Positions 6,611 to 10,401 of a stretch of 10,401 bases of DNA are shown piece after piece. The translations under genes and the position numbers were made by a program. Numbering within the stretch: the first letter of the stretch is position 1; the number at the start of each line of letters is the position of its first letter. Below the pieces are notes generated by a model, which saw nothing but the letters and a program-made list of their open reading frames with translations, did not search any database and was not told the origin of the DNA. The stretch spans positions 1 to 10,401 of the forward strand of contig MDVS01000120.1 in NCBI GenBank assembly GCA_001940645.1, written 5' to 3'. The DNA is from Candidatus Heimdallarchaeota archaeon LC_3 (GTDB taxonomy: Archaea; Asgardarchaeota; Heimdallarchaeia; Hodarchaeales; LC-3).

Positions 6611-7942
6611 GTGGATACTTTGGGAGTGAGAATTAAGCAAATTAAAGACTTACTTAAAAAGAATGAGCGAGGGTTGACTGTAACAGCTATCTCTAAAGAA
6701 CTCAGTCTAAGTAGAAATTCAGTAGCAAAATACCTCACCAGTTTATCGATATCTGGGGAAATAGAGATGTTAAAAGTCGGCCCATCTAAAGTATATTATC
6801 TTTCGCACCGAATTCCTCTTTCTACCATGTTAAATGTGATATCAGATCAAATTTTGGTGTTAAATGGAAGTCTCATCATTACCCAAACTAATGACTCTTT
6901 CTTAAATTTTTGGAAGATTAAGAAGATTGAGGTGTTAAAAAAACCTTTCGAAAATTTTTTCATATTATTTGAACCGAAAAAAAGAATAATTAGACAAATT
7001 ATAAAGGCTTTACAGGGAATAGAAAATTTTTTAGAAATCGAAATTGAAGCAAAAGAGAAAAACTACTTCTTTAATTTGAAGATAATTCCTACGTCTCTTG
7101 AAAATGGATATCCAGGAGTGATATTAGTTTTAAGTGATATCACAGAACAGATAAAGAGCAATGATAGTATTAAGATTTTATTAATAGATAATAATGTTGA
7201 ATTTCTCGATATTGGGACCAAAATTATGAATGAATATTCTAATAAATTAAAGATAGTTTCGATCTCATCTACTGAAAAAGCGTTTCACCATCTCAAAAAA
7301 AATGAATATGATATTATAATCTCAGATAACATGATGCCAGGGCTATCTGGACTCGATCTATTAAGTCAATTACGTGAAATTGATAATTTTACTCCATTTA
7401 TTCTTTTGATAGGAAAAAGTAGTGAAGATGTTGCTATCCAAGCTTTTAACCTTGGAGTTGATTATTATCTCCAAAAAGGGGATGATTTTAATTATTTATT
7501 TACAGAACTATCAGAAATTGTTACTACAATAACTGAACAAAAACGTGAAACTGAAGAATTACAAGAAAAAAAACATTTAACACAAACACTATTAGATGCT
7601 CTTCCCTGTGTAGCAATGGTAATGAAACCTAACCGAGATGTATTTATTAGTAACAAAACAGCAACAGAAATAGGAATTCTTCCAGGAAAAAAATGTTACG
7701 CTACATGGGTTCAAAGAGACAGTCCCTGTCCTTGGTGTCTTACTCCTAAAGCCCTGAAGAGCGGGAAATCCCAACATCGAATTTTTAAAGCTCAAAACAC
7801 CCTATGGGATGTTTACTGGGAACCATTAGAATCTGGTCTCTACCTACACTATGCTTTTGATATAACAAAACAAAAGGAGATAATAACAAAAATTGGAAAA
7901 AAAATGGTAAAAAACCCAAATTTTAATTATTTCGATATGTAG
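6611..7942 (+). CDS. HTH-PAS-REC-PAS sensor/transcription regulator
   Basis: This 443-residue cytoplasmic protein has a DNA-binding end and sensory domains in one chain. Winged helix at 5-65 (GLTVTAISKELSLSRNSVAK, then GPSKVYYLS); PAS about 68-178; receiver about 187-305; coiled coil about 305-325; second PAS about 325-421, with C362-x10-C373-x2-C376 (KCYATWVQRDSPCPWC), a Cys cluster I associate with methanogen PAS domains that may bind metal or a cofactor. In the receiver the phosphoacceptor is Asp239 (IISDNMMPG) and the Lys is K289 (YLQKG). The usual acidic pair is D193-N194 and the usual Thr is Ile267 (PFILLIGK), so phospho-switching may be altered. No kinase domain follows. The start is GTG at 6611; an in-frame TAA at 6599-6601 rules out an earlier start. 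No ribosome binding site is seen, so a leaderless mRNA is possible. From memory this layout is common in Methanomicrobia. Confidence 0.85.
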   Translation: MDTLGVRIKQIKDLLKKNERGLTVTAISKELSLSRNSVAKYLTSLSISGEIEMLKVGPSKVYYLSHRIPLSTMLNVISDQILVLNGSLIITQTNDSFLNFWKIKKIEVLKKPFENFFILFEPKKRIIRQIIKALQGIENFLEIEIEAKEKNYFFNLKIIPTSLENGYPGVILVLSDITEQIKSNDSIKILLIDNNVEFLDIGTKIMNEYSNKLKIVSISSTEKAFHHLKKNEYDIIISDNMMPGLSGLDLLSQLREIDNFTPFILLIGKSSEDVAIQAFNLGVDYYLQKGDDFNYLFTELSEIVTTITEQKRETEELQEKKHLTQTLLDALPCVAMVMKPNRDVFISNKTATEIGILPGKKCYATWVQRDSPCPWCLTPKALKSGKSQHRIFKAQNTLWDVYWEPLESGLYLHYAFDITKQKEIITKIGKKMVKNPNFNYFDM

Positions 7943-8269
7943 CTTCACTAACACCGTGTTTACTATTAGAATCAAAAAAATTTCTTCTGGAAAATAAAAT
8001 TGTTGATAAATTATGACTTGAGTAGTGTTTCGAAATAATTTCTATAAAAAATTTATGGCATGTCACTTTTTAGATGACTATAAAATAGCTTCTGTCGTTT
8101 TAATATCGTTTCTTTATCAGCAGGAAACGATTTATAAAATTCTTATCATCATTTTTAAAATTAGCAAATTTTTAAATTTTCGGTATTGTTTTTGTTGGAT
8201 TTTTTTGTATTCTTACTTAAAGATATAGTTGAATAATTCTTTTTAATAAAAACGGATTAAGTATGCAAT
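7943..8269. other. Gene-free stretch after the regulator gene
   Basis: About 330 bases of AT-rich sequence. One plus-strand frame continues after the regulator stop (TPCLLLESKKFLLENKIVDK, about 7950-8015), which could be a shifted trace of a lost C-terminal part; this is weak. A hydrophobic frame at 8025-8228 has no ribosome binding site and looks like composition. A stem-loop lies at 8105-8131. Confidence 0.4.
8105..8131. repeat. 8-bp stem-loop
   Basis: ATCGTTTC (8105-8112) and GAAACGAT (8124-8131) are perfect reverse complements around an 11-nt loop. This is one of the few GC-containing stems in the region. No T-run follows on either strand, so a terminator is not indicated. Confidence 0.45.
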
Positions 8270-8356
8270 TTATTTTTCGTTTTCATTTATATTTTCATCA
8301 AAAATGATAGAATTTTCTTCATTTATAATCACAAAATCATCTTTGAACTGTTTCAT
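8270..8356 (-). CDS. Small acidic ORF of 28 residues with a strong ribosome binding site
   Basis: On the minus strand ATG at 8356 is preceded by TAGGAG with a 5-nt A spacer, one of the best ribosome binding sites in the window. The product reads MKQFKDDFVIINEENSIIFD then ENINENEK and stops at TAA (8270-8272). It has eight Asp/Glu against three Lys and no membrane segment, signal peptide or Cys. I do not recognise it. It may be a genuine small protein or the surviving N-terminus of a lost longer one; the surrounding gene decay makes the second plausible. It lies on the same strand as the triple-HTH gene, about 200 bases beyond that gene's stop, with a remnant between them. No conserved partner is visible, and the function is unknown. 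Confidence 0.45.
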   Translation of the reverse strand: MKQFKDDFVIINEENSIIFDENINENEK

Positions 8357-8393
8357 TTTTTCTCCTAAGGTAAAGCAATTATTCATATGATAC

Positions 8394-8531
8394 TTAATGG
8401 CTGCCCCGTAATTTAGTTAAAAGAGAGAAATATGGTTTTGCTATAAAATTAACAGAAAATCTCAATAACTGCGTTAAATTTGGATAAGAATATCCTTTTT
8501 TAAGGCGATTAAAATTTTGCTTGGAATTCAA
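8394..8531 (-). pseudogene. Remnant resembling the third HTH unit of the neighbouring gene
   Basis: On the minus strand a 45-codon frame from TTG 8531 reads NSKQNFNRLKKGYSYPNLTQ then LLRFSVNFIAKPYF and LLTKLRGSH, with its stop at 8394-8396. RLKKGYSYPNLTQLLRFSV lines up with LRQRGYSYQSIADKLDRSV in the third helix-turn-helix of the gene at 8552-9061. Both keep GYSY, a Leu eight residues after the GYSY block, and SV-x2-I. The DNA agrees: GATAAGAATATCC occurs at 8483-8495 and again at 8671-8683, both in the same codon frame. The remnant is in a different frame from the 169-residue gene and has no ribosome binding site. It may be a fourth repeat unit cut off by a frameshift, or part of a duplicated copy. 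Beyond the GYSY core the match is modest. Confidence 0.45.
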
Positions 8532-8551
8532 ATATAAAAAAGAATTATATT

Positions 8552-9061
8552 TTAACTATCATTATTTAACTGAATTATGTATATTCTGGTTTCATTTCCA
8601 AATCTGAATCTCCTATTAAGGTTCTGATATATACCCATAACACTTCTATCTAACTTATCAGCTATACTTTGATAAGAATATCCCCTTTGTCTTAAATCTC
8701 TCATTTTTTCAATTTCTTCTCTTGTGTATCTATTACTTATAGGTAAATACTCTGGATAATATTTTTTTAGTCTTGCATAAATTGATGCTTCCGAAATATC
8801 AAATTCTTTAGCAATTTCAGTTAGTGATTTACCTTGTTTTCTTAGTTCAAGAGTTTTTTCAATATCATTTGGCTTATTTGACTTACCCATACTATTTTTC
8901 ATATTTTTTGTTTTTAAACCATAGAATTTTAAAGCTCTATACATAGTTCCCGCTGATATATTAAATCTTTTTTGCATTTCTCTATAAGTGCATCCGTGAT
9001 CAATTAAAAAAACAATATCACTTTTATCTGGATAATTATGCTTTTTTTCTGCTATATTCAT
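8552..9061 (-). CDS. Protein with three tandem helix-turn-helix units
   Basis: The 169 residues are almost entirely three copies of a helix-turn-helix. Unit 1 is about 15-49 (FLIDHGCTYREMQKRFNISA, then GTMYRALKFYGL). Unit 2 is about 67-101 (IEKTLELRKQGKSLTEIAKE, then FDISEASIYARLKKY). Unit 3 is about 114-151 (REEIEKMRDLRQRGYSYQSI, then ADKLDRSVMGIYQNLNRRFR). Each shows the pattern G-x-(S/T)-(Y/L)-x3-(A/Q)-x3-(F/L) followed by a recognition helix, as in resolvase- and homeodomain-like HTH proteins. No catalytic or ligand domain is present, so it probably binds DNA as a multi-site repressor or as an accessory factor of a mobile element. The ATG at 9061 is the first in frame and has only a weak AAAAGA upstream. 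A 10-bp direct repeat sits directly before it (9063-9088). Such proteins are frequent in viruses and integrated elements. Confidence 0.75.
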   Translation of the reverse strand: MNIAEKKHNYPDKSDIVFLIDHGCTYREMQKRFNISAGTMYRALKFYGLKTKNMKNSMGKSNKPNDIEKTLELRKQGKSLTEIAKEFDISEASIYARLKKYYPEYLPISNRYTREEIEKMRDLRQRGYSYQSIADKLDRSVMGIYQNLNRRFRFGNETRIYIIQLNNDS

Positions 9062-9062
9062 T

Positions 9063-9088
9063 TTCTTTTAACATCTGCTTCTTTTAAC
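9063..9088. promoter_or_regulatory. 10-bp direct repeat abutting the triple-HTH start, possible operator
   Basis: TTCTTTTAAC occurs at 9063-9072 and again at 9079-9088 with a 16-base period, ending one base before the start codon of the minus-strand gene. Repeated sites spaced by about one and a half helical turns could bind tandem HTH units, so self-regulation is possible. The copies are AT-rich and only two are present. Confidence 0.4.
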
Positions 9089-9212
9089 AAATTTGCGAAT
9101 CGAATAGAGTTTTTATTATTTCATCAGCTAAAAAACAATATAAAAAAAAAATGCTGAGATTATGGCAATGGGTTCAATTTCATTAAAGTGATAGGATGGT
9201 GAAAAGGATCTT

Positions 9213-9663
9213 TTAACAGTTGTTTGTATAAGAGATCATTTTGTGGGGAGGAAATAAAGTTTCAGACTTTAAATGAACTGAAATTTCTTTTTTATTACCT
9301 ATTAACCAATTTAAAACCGTTTCTTTCTTATATTTTAATAAAATATCCCTTTATGGCTAGAATTTGACCTTTCTAGGCACATTGAAGACCGGATTTCTAA
9401 CCATTATTCAATCGTTAATCTTTTCTAATAACATTAATTGTTTTGGGCAAGCATTCCTTCGTGTTTCTGTTTTTAAGAGAAATATTTATTTGTGGATTTA
9501 TTAATTTATCGGTTTCATAGCTAATGAATGCTCTTCTGCGGTTAGTCCGCTGAACGTTTAGGCATCAGACTTTGCAGAATTTTCCTTATATCAATCTTTA
9601 GTTTTCGCGTTTCACTCTCTCTCGAAATCACAATTTTTCTTCTTGCTGCAATAAAATTTTAGG
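9213..9663 (-). pseudogene. Multiply broken gene of unknown family
   Basis: On the minus strand one frame starts near 9663 (KILLQQEEKIVISRESETRK, LKIDIRKILQSLMPKRSAD) and ends at TAA 9542-9544. A second frame takes over near 9558 (FSGLTAEEHSLAMKPIN). It runs through six stops while remaining protein-like: LLKTETRRNACPKQLMLLEK, then IMVRNPVFNVPRKVKF, then RDILLKYKKETVLNWLIGNK and KEISVHLKSETLFPPHKMIS. It ends with TAA at 9213-9215. Relatively high GC for the window and long protein-like runs support former coding. The order and spacing suggest a single gene of about 150 codons with one frameshift and many nonsense changes. I do not recognise the family; GLTAEEH could belong to a helix-turn-helix or integrase-like region, but that is a guess. 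Confidence 0.5.
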
Positions 9664-9763
9664 TGAATAAAATAAAAATAAGATCTGAAAAATGAGGATT
9701 CATAGAATATCTAGGATTTTTCAAGGTATTGTCGATTAAACTAAATATTTCCGAGTCCCGAAT

Positions 9764-9773
9764 AAATATAAAT
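9764..9773 (+). promoter_or_regulatory. TATA-like box for the gene at 9818
   Basis: AAATATAAAT lies 45-54 bases before the TTG start. An archaeal start site about 25 bases downstream would leave a leader of roughly 20 bases carrying GGAG at 9804-9807. In such AT-rich DNA the match alone is weak; the geometry is what supports it. Confidence 0.35.
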
Positions 9774-9783
9774 GATAAATGAT

Positions 9784-9804
9784 CAATTAATATATCATTA
9801 ATTG
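9784..9804. promoter_or_regulatory. 8-bp inverted repeat touching the ribosome binding site
   Basis: CAATTAAT (9784-9791) and ATTAATTG (9797-9804) are exact reverse complements around ATATC. The right arm ends on the first G of the GGAG ribosome binding site of the next gene. It could be an operator over the expected transcription start, or an RNA hairpin affecting translation. Confidence 0.45.
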
Positions 9805-9817
9805 GAGTTTTTAAGAT

Positions 9818-10312
9818 TTGATTGATTTATTCGAAATTTTGGACATTGCTTTAACAAATAATTTTATTGGCAACGTTTCCCTTATAATTATAGGTTATTT
9901 TGTTACTTATTTCCTAATTAATCGTTATCAATGGCAAAAAGAGAAATTAGAGACTAAAGAAAAGCTGTTAGAAGAAAATAACAGTCTTTTAGAACACCTT
10001 AATACCTTAGTTAAGGAGGTTATAGGTAAAATAAACTCTAATACTGAAAAAAACTATCAAATAACTAATTTTAGTCTGAAATATAAGTTATTCTTTGACA
10101 AATTAATTATTTATAACATAAAAGTTTCAAAAACCAGTAAATTTGGTGTTATAATCAATAAAGGAGTGGAAAAATTATTGAAATTTGAAAATATTTGTAC
10201 TGACATCGTTAATAGTAAGAATATTAACGAGAATGTAAAGAAATTTAATGAAATCAGAGAATTCTTTTACCAATTGAATAGGGATTTTACAAATATTATT
10301 TTTCATTCGTAA
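9818..10312 (+). CDS. Small membrane-anchored coiled-coil protein, unknown function
   Basis: This 164-residue protein has one predicted membrane segment at about 17-35 (IGNVSLIIIGYFVTYFLI). A highly charged helix follows that looks like a coiled coil (about 38-75, WQKEKLETKEKLLEENNSLL). A mixed helical domain ends in EIREFFYQLNRDFTNIIFHS. The basic residues after the membrane segment (NRYQWQKEK) suggest the C-terminus is in the cytoplasm. There is no signal peptide and no catalytic motif. The start is TTG at 9818, preceded by GGAG at 9804-9807. It is very Lys/Asn/Ile-rich. The next gene starts 17 bases after its stop with a good ribosome binding site, so the two are probably co-transcribed. 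I do not recognise the family; it could be an anchor for the downstream partner. Confidence 0.65.
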   Translation: MIDLFEILDIALTNNFIGNVSLIIIGYFVTYFLINRYQWQKEKLETKEKLLEENNSLLEHLNTLVKEVIGKINSNTEKNYQITNFSLKYKLFFDKLIIYNIKVSKTSKFGVIINKGVEKLLKFENICTDIVNSKNINENVKKFNEIREFFYQLNRDFTNIIFHS

Positions 10313-10329
10313 ACTTGAGGTTAAAGATT

Positions 10330-10401
10330 ATGGAAAATGAAGAGAACACATATTATTTAGATAAAAAAGGTTACAATTTACTGTATGAGTACAAAAATCT
10401 A
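10330..10401 (+). CDS. Start of a gene running off the right edge
   Basis: ATG at 10330 follows GAGGT (10317-10321) at 8-base spacing, a good archaeal ribosome binding site. The visible 24 residues are MENEENTYYLDKKGYNLLYE followed by YKNL, with no stop before the window ends. It starts 17 bases after the stop of the membrane/coiled-coil gene, so the two are likely one transcript. The stretch YYLDKKGYNLL recalls the opening of GreA-like proteins, but that family is bacterial and the match is too short to use. Function unknown. Confidence 0.65.
   Translation, partial: MENEENTYYLDKKGYNLLYEYKNL

Noticed and set aside
7592..7795. Minus-strand Cys-rich ORF inside the regulator gene
   Set aside because: It is antisense to the Cys-containing PAS domain, and its composition follows from that.
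8025..8228. Hydrophobic 67-residue plus-strand ORF
   Set aside because: No ribosome binding site; Phe/Ile/Tyr-rich composition as expected from AT-rich noncoding DNA; contains a stem-loop.
8482..8501. GGATA-AGAA-TATCC followed by six T as an intrinsic terminator
   Set aside because: The stem is only five pairs and AT-rich, no gene ends upstream on that strand, and the same bases recur as coding sequence in the HTH gene.
9530..9585. GC-rich nested stems (TTCTGC...GCAGAA, GCGG...CCGC, CTGA...TCAG) as a structured RNA or C/D box RNA
   Set aside because: No proper C/D boxes or tRNA shape. The stretch lies inside a protein-like minus-strand pseudogene, which explains its GC.

Overview
The window looks archaeal, AT-rich (roughly 30% GC by eye) and sparsely coding. 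Four things point that way: TTG and GTG starts preceded by GGAG/GAGGT ribosome binding sites, a TATA-like box, a protein with the order winged helix / PAS / receiver / Cys-rich PAS, and receivers carrying PFILL(T/I)G. From memory, that architecture and motif are typical of methanogenic Euryarchaeota (Methanomicrobia-like) and also occur in some other archaeal lineages. I cannot place the genus.

Layout. Positions 2-340 are the 3' end of an IS4-type transposase gene cut by the window edge. 506-1059 (minus) is a broken gene of unknown family. 1102-1464 is a decayed stand-alone response-regulator receiver, interrupted near its 3' end by a complete insertion sequence (1465-2830). That element has near-perfect terminal inverted repeats, a 4-bp AATT target duplication and an intact DDE transposase gene (1536-2750). 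The receiver's last codons resume at 2835. 2912-4780 (minus) is an intact methyl-accepting chemotaxis protein. 4781-5173 holds a strong 16-bp inverted repeat. 5174-5401 is a second decayed receiver related to the first, in which the phosphoacceptor Asp is now Glu. 5391-6064 is a frameshifted, stop-containing gene that resembles a DDE transposase remnant. 6611-7942 is an intact DNA-binding sensor/regulator. 8270-8356 (minus) is a tiny acidic ORF with a strong ribosome binding site. 8552-9061 (minus) encodes three tandem helix-turn-helix units, and 8394-8531 is a shifted remnant resembling the third unit. 9213-9663 (minus) is another multiply broken gene. 9818-10312 encodes a membrane-anchored coiled-coil protein, followed closely by a gene that runs off the right edge.

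Taken together, this is a decaying, transposon-rich region around a few intact signal-transduction genes (chemoreceptor, HTH-PAS-REC-PAS regulator) and a probable accessory HTH protein. At least five pieces of former genes can be read through stops and frameshifts. I see no CRISPR array, rRNA or tRNA. I did not find a convincing new multi-gene system. The best leads are the triple-HTH protein with a repeat pair at its start, the regulator whose receiver has lost the conserved Thr, and the right-edge membrane/coiled-coil gene pair.
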